Source: CAISIP01 sp031396205
GTDB lineage: Bacteria; Pseudomonadota; Gammaproteobacteria; Burkholderiales; Burkholderiaceae_C
Assembly: GCA_031396205.1 (NCBI GenBank)
Contig: JANNKH010000028.1
Span: 1 to 64,000, forward strand
Length of the DNA: 64,000 nucleotides
Direction of reading: 5' to 3'
The notes below the pieces were generated by a model. That model was not told the DNA's origin, searched no databases, and saw only the letters and a program-made list of their open reading frames with translations. Made by a program: the position numbers and the translations under genes. Shown in pieces: positions 28,281-36,388 of the stretch. Position 1 is the stretch's first letter. The number at the start of each line of letters is the position of its first letter.

Positions 28281-28395
28281 GCGTGGTTGAGGAACGCGCG
28301 GCAGCCCTGTCTAACCAGTCCATCAAACAATTGTTGGCCCCTGACGACATTGCTGCGTTGCCGGTTTTCCTGGCCTCTGACCTAAACAATGCGGT
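28281..28395 (+). pseudogene. C-terminal remnant of a short-chain dehydrogenase
   Basis: In one frame the DNA reads VVEERAAALSNQSIKQLLAP followed by DDIAALPVFLASD, which is the usual alpha-helix and LASD turn of short-chain dehydrogenases near their C-terminus (3-hydroxybutyrate-dehydrogenase type). The Rossmann fold, catalytic Tyr-x-x-x-Lys and the final G-x-x-x-x-VDGG strand are absent. It sits in the space after glxR, between two gene sets. I take it as a gene fragment; its former partner genes are not visible. Confidence 0.45.
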
Positions 28396-28444
28396 CGGCA
28401 GCCCGAGCGCGCCCAATGCGCATTCGCCTCACAACGACGCCTTG

Positions 28445-28825
28445 CTACAGTTTCTTCGCCCCGGTCAACTTTGCAAGTACCTTGTCAAATGTGGCGAGTG
28501 GCATATGTCCGGCTTTGCGGGCAATCTCAAGCACCAGGCAATCCGAAAAGCCCAGAGCCGGTTTTGCTCGGAATTGGGCTAATGCGGCGTTTACGACATC
28601 GGCGTCCTGCAGCACCAGGCTCGCGTGAACCAGCAGCAGATCCAGCGCCGCGACCAATTGTTTCGGAGTGCGGGCGTACACCGCATCGAGAACCCAGATC
28701 GCTTCGGCCAGCACCAGATGCGAGATCCAGGCACCTTTGGCAATGGCATGGTCTGCCACCAGCGCCTGCCTGGCGTCGTCGCGCGCCAGCAATCGCACCA
28801 GCACATTGGTGTCAACCGCCAGCAT
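28445..28825 (-). CDS. PIN-domain toxin (VapC-type)
   Basis: A 126-residue PIN-domain ribonuclease. The start at 28825 (MLAVDTNVLVRLLARDD) is chosen because the catalytic Asp must sit near the N-terminus; a longer frame to 28870 exists. The other acidic residues appear in VLAEAIWVLD and GFSDCLVLEIARKAG. Toxins of this class cut RNA until bound by the partner antitoxin. The gene overlaps the upstream AbrB-like antitoxin gene by 14 bases, the classic order antitoxin then toxin. The substrate RNA is unknown. Confidence 0.85.
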   Translation of the reverse strand: MLAVDTNVLVRLLARDDARQALVADHAIAKGAWISHLVLAEAIWVLDAVYARTPKQLVAALDLLLVHASLVLQDADVVNAALAQFRAKPALGFSDCLVLEIARKAGHMPLATFDKVLAKLTGAKKL

Positions 28826-29087
28826 GTCTGCGTCGCATCTGTTCGCGAATACCCTGCTTGAGTTCGCCAAGGGTCCTGGCCGGGCCGCCGCCTGGTGGCG
28901 GGCCTTCCGAGAACAGAACCTGGTGTACTTCCTGCGTGCTGTGGCGCTTGGCCCGCTCCACTACGATCCGGTCGCCCTCCTGTGTCCACACCAGCACCGA
29001 CCCAGGAATCAGGTGCAAAAAGCTGCGCACGGATGCCGGAACGGAAACCTGCCCTTGTGAGGTGAGTTTTGTCTGCATTTTTTGCAT
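28812..29087 (-). CDS. AbrB/SpoVT-type antitoxin of the PIN toxin
   Basis: A 91-residue protein with an N-terminal swapped-hairpin AbrB DNA-binding domain (LTSQGQVSVPASVRSFLHLI, VLVWTQEGDRIVVERA) and a C-terminal tail ending in REQMRRRHAGG that would wrap the toxin. The start may be 29087 or 29078. A palindrome lies 18 bases upstream (29105-29116), where such antitoxins bind to repress their own operon. It overlaps the toxin gene by 14 bases. Confidence 0.85.
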   Translation of the reverse strand: MQKMQTKLTSQGQVSVPASVRSFLHLIPGSVLVWTQEGDRIVVERAKRHSTQEVHQVLFSEGPPPGGGPARTLGELKQGIREQMRRRHAGG

Positions 29088-29104
29088 GCTGCCATCGTAT
29101 CACT

Positions 29105-29116
29105 TTACCGTGGTAA
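29105..29116. promoter_or_regulatory. Candidate autoregulatory operator of the PIN/AbrB pair
   Basis: TTACC-GT-GGTAA is an inverted repeat just upstream of the antitoxin start, the usual place for antitoxin binding. The half-sites are short, so support is moderate. Confidence 0.4.
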
Positions 29117-29343
29117 TGCGTTGGCTGAATCCACCAAGGTGCGCCTCCTTTGCTGCACCTGCAGCAGAAAACTGCCCGCACTGCCTGCGGCCACGACTGG
29201 CGGTACCAGCGCAACGGTGGATGTCTGGCAATACGCAGAAATGGCCATTGACGCGCAACGCCACAATCAATCAGAATTGACGGATTCGGCCCTTGATGGC
29301 TGGCCTGCCAACGCTTCGTGTCTGCTGCACCAAAGGAACGTCG

Positions 29344-30009
29344 ATGTCAGTCGAAACCAGTGTTGACATGAAAAACTATAAAGTCATCTTGCGCACGCAT
29401 CAGGGCGTAGTGGCCAGCGAGAAAAAGTGGAGCAGCACCAAGATTGAAGGCTCTGGGGGCGGTGGGTACATCGCCCAGGGCCAAGGTCATATCAGTGATG
29501 TGAAGATCAGCTCCAGCGTTACTGACCACCAAGAGATACACATCCTTTTGCCTGAAGCGCGTGAGATCGCCTTTCGGCTGGCGAATGCCAACGTCATGCT
29601 CCGTGAAGGCCAACCTGTTTCAGTGTGTCAGGCCCAGATCGACGGTGGTGACGTACCCGTTGTCGCTGCCATTCATAACCACGCCACTGATGTCACAACC
29701 TATTTTGACGAGCAGATTCGAGTGCTGTACCGTGCTTCACTGCTGCCGGTCACGGCTCTCGTGCTCGCTATTGCAGCCGTTTTGTACGCCTTTGCCGGCT
29801 CCAAGTTCAACCCATTTTTCCATGTTCGATTTTTCACTTTGAGTCGGCTGAACCTGTTGGGGCTGTTCCTGGTCGTCGCACTCGCTCTTGCCTTCGCGCT
29901 CCCTGCATGGCGGGCGATGCGCAAGGAGGGGCTGATGAATAGTCGCCTTGCCAATGCGATCAAGGATGCCATCCGGACAATGAAGCAGAGTCACCCGCAA
30001 CAGAAGTGA
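29344..30009 (+). CDS. Unrecognised membrane protein with a Gly-rich N-terminal domain
   Basis: A 221-residue protein, start 29344 after AAAGGA. The N-terminal half is soluble and beta-rich, with TKIEGSGGGGYIAQGQGHIS and QEIHILLPEAREIAFRLANA; it ends in GDVPVVAAIHNHATDVTTYF. Two membrane helices follow (SLLPVTALVLAIAAVLYAFA and LNLLGLFLVVALALAFALPA) with a basic C-terminal tail. I recall similar GSGGGGYI stretches in small proteins of unknown function but cannot name the family. It follows the toxin-antitoxin pair divergently and precedes a small secreted protein. No function is inferred. Confidence 0.65.
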   Translation: MSVETSVDMKNYKVILRTHQGVVASEKKWSSTKIEGSGGGGYIAQGQGHISDVKISSSVTDHQEIHILLPEAREIAFRLANANVMLREGQPVSVCQAQIDGGDVPVVAAIHNHATDVTTYFDEQIRVLYRASLLPVTALVLAIAAVLYAFAGSKFNPFFHVRFFTLSRLNLLGLFLVVALALAFALPAWRAMRKEGLMNSRLANAIKDAIRTMKQSHPQQK

Positions 30010-30126
30010 AGTCCTGCCTGGTTATGCAAGCTGTGATCGAGATCTTGACTGGCCATTTTCCCGACCCCAGCGTCGTATTTTTGAGCGCGCTTGTACAAGT
30101 CGCCATCGCCTTCGAAAGGAACCTTC

Positions 30127-30531
30127 GTGCGCAACCTTATATTCACACTTCTGGCGGTTGTTTCTGGTTTTGCCAATGCAGGAATGGACGTACCACCTTC
30201 GTTTCTGGGCGACTGGGTACCGAGGTCGGCCACCTGCCAGTCGCTGTTGCGATTTCGTATGGAGCCCACGCAAGCGGTATTGATCAACGGCGCGCAATCC
30301 AAGGCGTTCGGGAATCTCGACTTTTGTTATTCCTGTGAGGGCGGAGCGAAGTACAGCGGCAAAGTGGTTTGGATGATGGCTGAGTTCGGTGGCAAGACGG
30401 ATCCACCCTTCACCGCACAGTTCAACGCAGGCGAGAAGCTGGGTGTTGCCATGTTGGATTTGCAGCCCGGCCTGCAGCGCCAGTTTCCACTGCAACAAGT
30501 TGCCCTCAAGCGCTGTGTCCAGAAAAAGTAG
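30127..30531 (+). CDS. Small secreted protein of unknown function
   Basis: A 134-residue protein. GTG at 30127 is preferred because AAAGGA lies just upstream and a signal peptide begins there (VRNLIFTLLAVVSGFANA). The mature part has four Cys, two of them in DFCYSCEGG, and could be disulphide-bonded in the periplasm. PPSFLGDWVPRSATC near the start recalls lipocalin-like or small enzyme-inhibitor starts, but the likeness is too weak to name. It follows the membrane protein gene at 29344 by 117 bases. Confidence 0.55.
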   Translation: MRNLIFTLLAVVSGFANAGMDVPPSFLGDWVPRSATCQSLLRFRMEPTQAVLINGAQSKAFGNLDFCYSCEGGAKYSGKVVWMMAEFGGKTDPPFTAQFNAGEKLGVAMLDLQPGLQRQFPLQQVALKRCVQKK

Positions 30532-30539
30532 GTGACCGG

Positions 30540-30822
30540 GCGTTGACGGCAAAACTGGCCATGTCTGACCAGCGACCCGTCAGCCGACGCACCGGACCGG
30601 AGGTGGGCTGCGTGATGCCCAGCGCGGCTGCGCCGCGGCTCAAGCGGCTGGTCTCGTCCACGCGGATGGACAGCTGCAGAAGCAACAGTTGCAGAGTCGA
30701 GACACGATCCATCCGCCACTGTACAGCGGACCTGACGCAATATGCCACCACCGAATAGTTGCTGTCGCGCGACTGGGGTCCTCGGTTGACCGTGGCTGGA
30801 CGAACATCGCATTCAACTTATC
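30540..30822 (-). pseudogene. Decayed copy of the LysR regulator start and the gcl promoter spacer
   Basis: From 30712 leftwards the frame reads MDRVSTLQLL...IRVDETSRLSRGAAALGITQPT, close to the first 35 residues of the intact regulator at 24469, with a small insertion, then diverges. The 110 bases to the right match the intact regulator-gcl spacer: GATCCATSCGCCACTGTAC, an eroded operator (TATGCCACCACCGAATA), and GAACATCGCANTCAAC. No gcl copy follows; putA ends 14 bases beyond. I read this as an old duplication whose functional parts are lost. Confidence 0.65.
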
Positions 30823-30835
30823 GTGCAAGGTGGTC

Positions 30836-33800
30836 TCACTCCAGCGTCATCAGACTCGCGTTGCCACCGGCAGCGGCGGTGTTGATACTGAGCGAACGCT
30901 CGATCACCAGCCGCTCGATTGGAATGCGCGTATCACCTTCGGCCAGCCCGGTCACGCCGACGATCGGTCCTGGCCGCTGCGCCAGTGATTCGGCAACCGC
31001 CTGGCGCGAAGCTGCGTCGCCATGGTGCAGCACGGCATCGAAGCGTGTGCGCGCGTTTGTCCAGTCGCCGGTCAGCGTGATGCACTCACGCACCTCGACC
31101 GGCAGCCGCTCGCGCAGCGCGGCGGCGTCGGCGGGCCAGACCGCGTGGCTGCCGGCGGCCAGCACGGTCGCCAGTTGCAGCAGGCGGTCGGCGTCGCCAG
31201 CAGGTCCGTTGCCAGCCAGGCACAGCACCGCCTCGCGCGGCAACACCGCATACAAGTTGGCCTCCCCGGTCGGACCCGGCAGGCCGTGCCAGCGCCCGAT
31301 CGGCGACTCGGCCACGGCGCGGTCGCACTGCGCCGCAAGCAGGTTCCTGCCCTGCGCCTGGGCCCAGGCCCGCAGCTGCGCCAGTGCAACCGGCGCCGAC
31401 GCTGGGCCCGGGGCCGGCTCGCTCGACAGGCCGCGCACCGCGGGCCGCGTCAGTGCGCCGGAATGCGCCACCGCCATCCGCGCTGCCTGCACCGGTCGTT
31501 GGGCCAGCAAGCGCAGCAGATAAAGCGGACCACCGGCCTTGGGTCCGGTGCCCGACAAGCCTTCGCCGCCGAACGGCTGCACGCCGACCACCGCTCCGAC
31601 GACGTTGCGGTTGACATACAAGTTGCCAGCACGCGCGGCGGACACCACTTGCGCCACCGTCTCGTCGATGCGGGTATGCACACCCTGGGTCAGGCCGTAG
31701 CCGGTGGCGTTGATCGCCTCCAGCGTATCGGCCAGGCGATCGCGCCGGTAGCGCAGCACATGCAGCACCGGGCCGAACACCTCGCGCCCGAGGTCTGCCA
31801 CGCGTTCGATCTCGATCACGGTGGGGGCGACGAAGTGGCCGCGCGTTGCTGCCATTGCATCCAGCGCCGCGGACGGTTGCCACACTCGACAACCCTTTGC
31901 CTGCATGGCCTGCACATGGCGCTCGATGATGGCCTTGGCGTCGGCATCGATCACCGGGCCCACGTCGGTCGTCAGATAGCGCGGGTCGCCGACCTCCAGT
32001 TCCTGCACTGCGCCCTGCAGCATCTCGATCAGGCGCTCGGCCCCATCGTCCTGCACGCACAGCAGGCGCAGTGCCGAGCAGCGCTGGCCACAACTATCGA
32101 AGGCCGAGGACACGATATCGGCCACCGCCTGCTCGGCCAGCGCCGACGAGTCGACGACCATCGCGTTCTGCCCGCCAGTCTCGGCGATCAGCGCCACGAC
32201 CTGGCCGGCGGCCGTCAGCCGGCCGGCAAGCTCGCGCTGCAGCAACCGCGCCACCTCGGTCGAACCGGTAAACAGCACGCCATGCACGCGCGCGTCGCCC
32301 ACCAGCGCCGCACCCACGGTTTCGCCACGCCCGGGCAGCAGTTGCAACGCACCGCGCGGCACGCCGGCTGCGTGCAGTGCGCGCACCGCCGCCGCGGCCA
32401 CCAACGGCGTCTGTTCGGCCGGCTTGGCCAGCACCACGTTGCCGGCGGCCAGCGCCGCGGCCACCTGGCCGGCAAAGATCGCCAGCGGAAAATTCCACGG
32501 GCTGATGCACACCACAGGACCGAGCGGCTTGTGCGTGGCATTGTCGAAGTCGCGCCGGATCTCGGCGCCGTAATAGCGCAGGAAATCGACCGCTTCCCGC
32601 ACCTCGGCCACCGCGTTGGCGGCGGTCTTGCCGGCTTCGCGCACCAGCAGCGGCAGCAGGCTCAACGTGTCGGCCTCCAGCCGGTCGGCGGCAAGCTCCA
32701 GCATGGCCGCGCGCTCGGCCGGTGCCACCCCCGCCCAACCGGGGGCTGCCTGCGTGGCGGCGTCCAGCGCAAGGCCGACCTCGGCCATCGTCGCCTCACG
32801 CACCTGGCCGACCACGTCACCTGCGTCGGCGGGATTGCGCACTGGCTGCGCAGCGCCAGCTGCGTCTGCCGATGCGTCCGTAGCTATCAGCGGAGCCGCA
32901 TCCCAAGCCCGGTTCGCATCGTCTGCAAAGGCCCTGGCCAAAGCCGCCAGCGTCGTCTCATCGGCAAGGTCGACGCCATGCGAATTGGGCCGGGCGGCGC
33001 CATAGAGCTGGCGTGGCAGCGGGATCGCCCGGTGCGGCTGGCCGACCACGCCGTCCTCCTTGGTCATGGCCTGCACCGTCAAGACCGGATCCTGCGCCAG
33101 TTCGGCCAAAGGCACGTTCTCGTCGGCGATACGGTTGACAAAAGACGAGTTGGCGCCGTTCTCCAGCAGCCGGCGCACCAAATAGGCCAGCAGCGTGTCG
33201 TGCAGTCCCACCGGGGCATAGATGCGGCAGGGGCGGTCCAGCTTGCCGGCGGCAACCGGGCCCACGACCTGCTCGTACAGCGGCTCGCCCATGCCGTGCA
33301 GGCACTGGAACTCGTACTGCCCAGGTTTGAAATCGTCACCGGCCATGGCCAGCACCGTCGCCAGCGACTGCGCATTGTGGGTGGCGAACTGCGGGAACAC
33401 CGCATCGGTGGCGGCCAGCAACTTCCGGGCGCAGACGATGTAGGCCACGTCGGTAAAGGGCTTGCGCGTATAGACCGGATAGCCGGACTGGCCGTCGAGC
33501 TGGGCGCGCTTGATCTCGCTGTCCCAGTAGGCGCCCTTCACCAGGCGGATCATCAGCCGGTGGCCGCTGCGCCGCGCCAGATCAACGACAAAGTCCACCA
33601 CCGCCGGACAGCGCTTCTGGTAGGCCTGGATCACGAAGCCCAGCCCGTCCCAGCCCTTGAGCTGCGGCTCGAAGGCCAGCCGTTCGAGCAGATCGAGCGA
33701 TATCTCGAGCCGTTCGGACTCCTCGGCGTCGATATTCATGCCGATGTTCAGGCCGCAGGCCTGTTGCGCCAGCGCCAGCAGCCGCGGGTAGAGCTGGCTC

Positions 33801-34615
33801 ATCACCAGCTCGACCTTGGCCCGCGCATAACGCGGATGCAAGGCCGACAGCTTGATCGAGATGCCCGGCCCGTCGACGGCGCCACGCCCGGCCGAGGCCG
33901 CGCCGATGGCATCGATGGCCTTGGCGTAGGCCGCAAGGTAACGCTGTGCATCGCCGGCGGTCATGGCCGCCTCGCCCAGCATGTCGTAGGAATAGCGGAA
34001 GCCCTGCGCTTCGCGCTTGCGCGCGTTGACGAGCGCCTGGTCGATGGTCTCGCCGGTGACGAACTGCTCGCCCATCATGCGCATCGCCATGTCCACGCCG
34101 CGGCGGATCAGCGGCTCGCCGCCGCGCGCAACCGCCTGGCGCAGCGTGGCTGACAGCCGGTTGTCGCTGTGGGTCGAGACGAGCTTGCCGGTCAGTAGCA
34201 GCCCCCACGAGGCGGCGTTGACGAACAGCGACGAACTCTGCCCCAGGTGGCTTTGCCAATCGCCGTCGCCGATCTTGTCGCGGATCAGCGCGTCGCGGGT
34301 CGCGGCATCGGGAATGCGCAGCAAGGCTTCGGCCAGGCACATCAGCGCCACGCCCTCCTGCGAGCTGAGCGCGAACTCCTGCAGCAGGCCCTGCACCAGG
34401 CCGGCGCGGCCACTGGCCCGGGCCCGGTCGCGTACGCCGCGCGCGATGCGCAGGGCCAGCGTGCGGGCGGCCTGTGCCTGGGCGGGCAGCAGCGTGGCGG
34501 CGGTCAGCAGCGCCGGCACAAGCTCGGGCTCAGGGGTGCGGGTGGCGGCGGTGATCGCTGCGCGCAGCGGGGTCGGATCGGAGAGCGGGGTAAAGGACTG
34601 GGTCGTATTGTTCAT
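30836..34615 (-). CDS. putA: Bifunctional proline dehydrogenase / P5C dehydrogenase
   Basis: A 1259-residue PutA, oxidising proline to glutamate via FAD-linked proline dehydrogenase and NAD-linked P5C dehydrogenase. The proline dehydrogenase barrel shows GISIKLSALHPRY, MIRLVKGAYWDSEIKRAQ and the DTLLAYLVRRLLENGANSSF region. The aldehyde dehydrogenase part has SPWNFPLAIF, the catalytic Cys in FDSCGQRCSALR and the Glu in AETGGQNAMVVD. The N-terminus (MNNTTQSFTPLSDPTPLRAA) has no ribbon-helix-helix domain, so unlike E. coli PutA it should not repress its own gene. A C-terminal conserved extension is present. It is a single-gene unit with a long upstream region. Confidence 0.97.
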   Translation of the reverse strand: MNNTTQSFTPLSDPTPLRAAITAATRTPEPELVPALLTAATLLPAQAQAARTLALRIARGVRDRARASGRAGLVQGLLQEFALSSQEGVALMCLAEALLRIPDAATRDALIRDKIGDGDWQSHLGQSSSLFVNAASWGLLLTGKLVSTHSDNRLSATLRQAVARGGEPLIRRGVDMAMRMMGEQFVTGETIDQALVNARKREAQGFRYSYDMLGEAAMTAGDAQRYLAAYAKAIDAIGAASAGRGAVDGPGISIKLSALHPRYARAKVELVMSQLYPRLLALAQQACGLNIGMNIDAEESERLEISLDLLERLAFEPQLKGWDGLGFVIQAYQKRCPAVVDFVVDLARRSGHRLMIRLVKGAYWDSEIKRAQLDGQSGYPVYTRKPFTDVAYIVCARKLLAATDAVFPQFATHNAQSLATVLAMAGDDFKPGQYEFQCLHGMGEPLYEQVVGPVAAGKLDRPCRIYAPVGLHDTLLAYLVRRLLENGANSSFVNRIADENVPLAELAQDPVLTVQAMTKEDGVVGQPHRAIPLPRQLYGAARPNSHGVDLADETTLAALARAFADDANRAWDAAPLIATDASADAAGAAQPVRNPADAGDVVGQVREATMAEVGLALDAATQAAPGWAGVAPAERAAMLELAADRLEADTLSLLPLLVREAGKTAANAVAEVREAVDFLRYYGAEIRRDFDNATHKPLGPVVCISPWNFPLAIFAGQVAAALAAGNVVLAKPAEQTPLVAAAAVRALHAAGVPRGALQLLPGRGETVGAALVGDARVHGVLFTGSTEVARLLQRELAGRLTAAGQVVALIAETGGQNAMVVDSSALAEQAVADIVSSAFDSCGQRCSALRLLCVQDDGAERLIEMLQGAVQELEVGDPRYLTTDVGPVIDADAKAIIERHVQAMQAKGCRVWQPSAALDAMAATRGHFVAPTVIEIERVADLGREVFGPVLHVLRYRRDRLADTLEAINATGYGLTQGVHTRIDETVAQVVSAARAGNLYVNRNVVGAVVGVQPFGGEGLSGTGPKAGGPLYLLRLLAQRPVQAARMAVAHSGALTRPAVRGLSSEPAPGPASAPVALAQLRAWAQAQGRNLLAAQCDRAVAESPIGRWHGLPGPTGEANLYAVLPREAVLCLAGNGPAGDADRLLQLATVLAAGSHAVWPADAAALRERLPVEVRECITLTGDWTNARTRFDAVLHHGDAASRQAVAESLAQRPGPIVGVTGLAEGDTRIPIERLVIERSLSINTAAAGGNASLMTLE

Positions 34616-34907
34616 GGCCTGCCAATTTTCTTGAATTAATCAGCAGTATCCTTCGACACACACTTAATTTGTCGCTGAAATTTGGACAACAAGCGGGATA
34701 AAACACTATCGCTACCAACTAGACGCACGGCCCTGACTTCACCACCAATTGAAAACCTCAACCCAAGCCTGAAATGGTCGCAGCCCGGCAGTCCCTTGAC
34801 AGGATGGGCTGTGTGGGCCTGCTCCTGCTGGCCCATCGCATCATTGTTCCTGCTGGCGCAATTGCACCATGCGAGCCCCTGGTCAAGCGCAATGGCGGGA
34901 CGGTCTA
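34616..34907. other. Intergenic region upstream of putA
   Basis: About 290 bases between the amidohydrolase stop and the putA start. The 70 bases next to putA are A/T-rich and the likely promoter site, but no convincing -35/-10 pair or repeat stands out. I see no gene here. Confidence 0.4.
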
Positions 34908-36374
34908 TCAGTCTGTCGCCCAGCCAAACACCGGTTGCAGCACCGGGGACTCCCGCGCACCGTCGAAGCGTCGCGCCGCCTGATGTTCAATCAGCCTTGC
35001 GAACTGCCGATCGGCCTGCGGCTGTAGATCAGCTCGCATCTTGCCGCCGACCCGAAAATCCTCCATCACGCAGCGCCCGGCAATATAGCTGGCCCGGCAG
35101 TCGGTGCCGCGCCCGGCCAGCAGCAGGTTCTTGAGCGGGTCAAAGATCGGCCCGAGGTGCGGTGCACCCAGGTCGAACACGACGATGTCGGCCTGGGCGC
35201 CCGTTGCCAGCCGGCCCAGGTCATCGCGCCCGAGCGCGCGGGCGCCACCCAGCGTGGCGGCGTTGTAGATGTCGGCCACCGAGGTCTGGCTCGCATCGCC
35301 TTCCTTGACCCGTGCCAGGTACAGAGCCAGCTGCATGTTGTGCAGCAAGTCAGGCGGCCAGGTGTCGGTGCCCAGGCCGATGTTGATACCGGCGGCGCAG
35401 TAGCGGCCGAATGAATCCAGCGCCTCGCCGTTGCGCGCAAACACGGCTGGGCAATGGGCAATGCTGGCGCCGCTGGCTGTCAAGCGCCGCCAGTCCGCGT
35501 CGCCGGACACGCTCACCTGGGGATGTCCGCTCAGGTAGATCCCATGCGGCAGGATCGCGCGCGGCGTGAGCAGGCCCAGTGCCTCCAGCCAGCCCAGCGG
35601 CGTGTGCCCACGCAAATTCCAGACCGTCTCGAACTCGTAGGCGGACTGGCAGCAATGCAGACGAACCGGCGCCGCCAGCTCCCGGCTCGCGGCGGCCGTG
35701 CGCGACAGCAAATCCGGCGTGCAGGTCTCGATGCGATCGGGCGCGAACATGCCGCGCACCCGCCCACCGTGCGATCCATCGATATCGCCGACATAGCGCA
35801 ATGCGCGCTCAAAGCCCTGCAGGCCGCGCGGTTCGTCCCAGTGCTGTGCCAGTGTGCGGTCGGCGCGCACATAGGTGATGCCGCTCATGTAGCACGGGCC
35901 CAGGTAGACCCGCAAGCCGAGCTCACTAGCCACCGCGGCCACACCGTCGAACTCCTCCCGGGTTTCTGCCCAGGCCCGGTAGTACATCGACGTGATCGGC
36001 AAGGCCGTCGTGATGCCGTTGCGAATCAGATGCGTGAATGCATAGCGAGCCTTGAATATTTCTTCCTCCGGCGCATAAGCCTCGGTCGGTCCGCGGCGCA
36101 GGTAGTCCTCGGACCAGAGTCGGCCGTTGTCGCGCTTGTCGCCGTTGTCCAGTGTCAATACGCCCGAGTCGATATCACCCAGCGCGTCGAGGTCGATCAG
36201 ACCGGGGCTGATCAGCGCGTGGCCGTAGTCCACATTGCGATCGACATGGCCCTGGAATCCCCGTCCGACGAACTCGATGCGATCGCCGGCGAAGACGACT
36301 TCGCCGTCGCGCCAGTAAACATGCGAGTGGCCATCAAATCCGATGACGCAGGAGGCTTTCAGCAGGGTGCGCAC
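34908..36374 (-). CDS. Amidohydrolase-family protein with the HxH motif replaced
   Basis: A 488-residue protein of the amidohydrolase superfamily (chlorohydrolase/deaminase type). At the first metal motif, where most members read PG-x-x-D-x-H-x-H, it reads SPGLIDLDALGDIDSG, so both His are lost. Later ligands are present: His in LHCCQS, His in LPHGIYL, and Asp in GTDTWPPDLLHN. I recall other proteins with the same DLDALxD start, so this may be a subfamily trait. It may use a mononuclear metal. It is the last gene of the GntR-ABC cluster, 14 bases after a cytosine-deaminase-like gene. Substrate unknown. Confidence 0.8.
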   Translation of the reverse strand: MRTLLKASCVIGFDGHSHVYWRDGEVVFAGDRIEFVGRGFQGHVDRNVDYGHALISPGLIDLDALGDIDSGVLTLDNGDKRDNGRLWSEDYLRRGPTEAYAPEEEIFKARYAFTHLIRNGITTALPITSMYYRAWAETREEFDGVAAVASELGLRVYLGPCYMSGITYVRADRTLAQHWDEPRGLQGFERALRYVGDIDGSHGGRVRGMFAPDRIETCTPDLLSRTAAASRELAAPVRLHCCQSAYEFETVWNLRGHTPLGWLEALGLLTPRAILPHGIYLSGHPQVSVSGDADWRRLTASGASIAHCPAVFARNGEALDSFGRYCAAGINIGLGTDTWPPDLLHNMQLALYLARVKEGDASQTSVADIYNAATLGGARALGRDDLGRLATGAQADIVVFDLGAPHLGPIFDPLKNLLLAGRGTDCRASYIAGRCVMEDFRVGGKMRADLQPQADRQFARLIEHQAARRFDGARESPVLQPVFGWATD

Positions 36375-36388
36375 GGCGGCTTCCCAGT

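Noticed and set aside
31022..34153. A 1043-codon open frame on the plus strand
   Set aside because: It is exactly antisense to putA, whose domains and catalytic motifs are clear. The frame is His/Arg/Gln-rich with no domain, as expected from the GC-biased third positions of the real gene.
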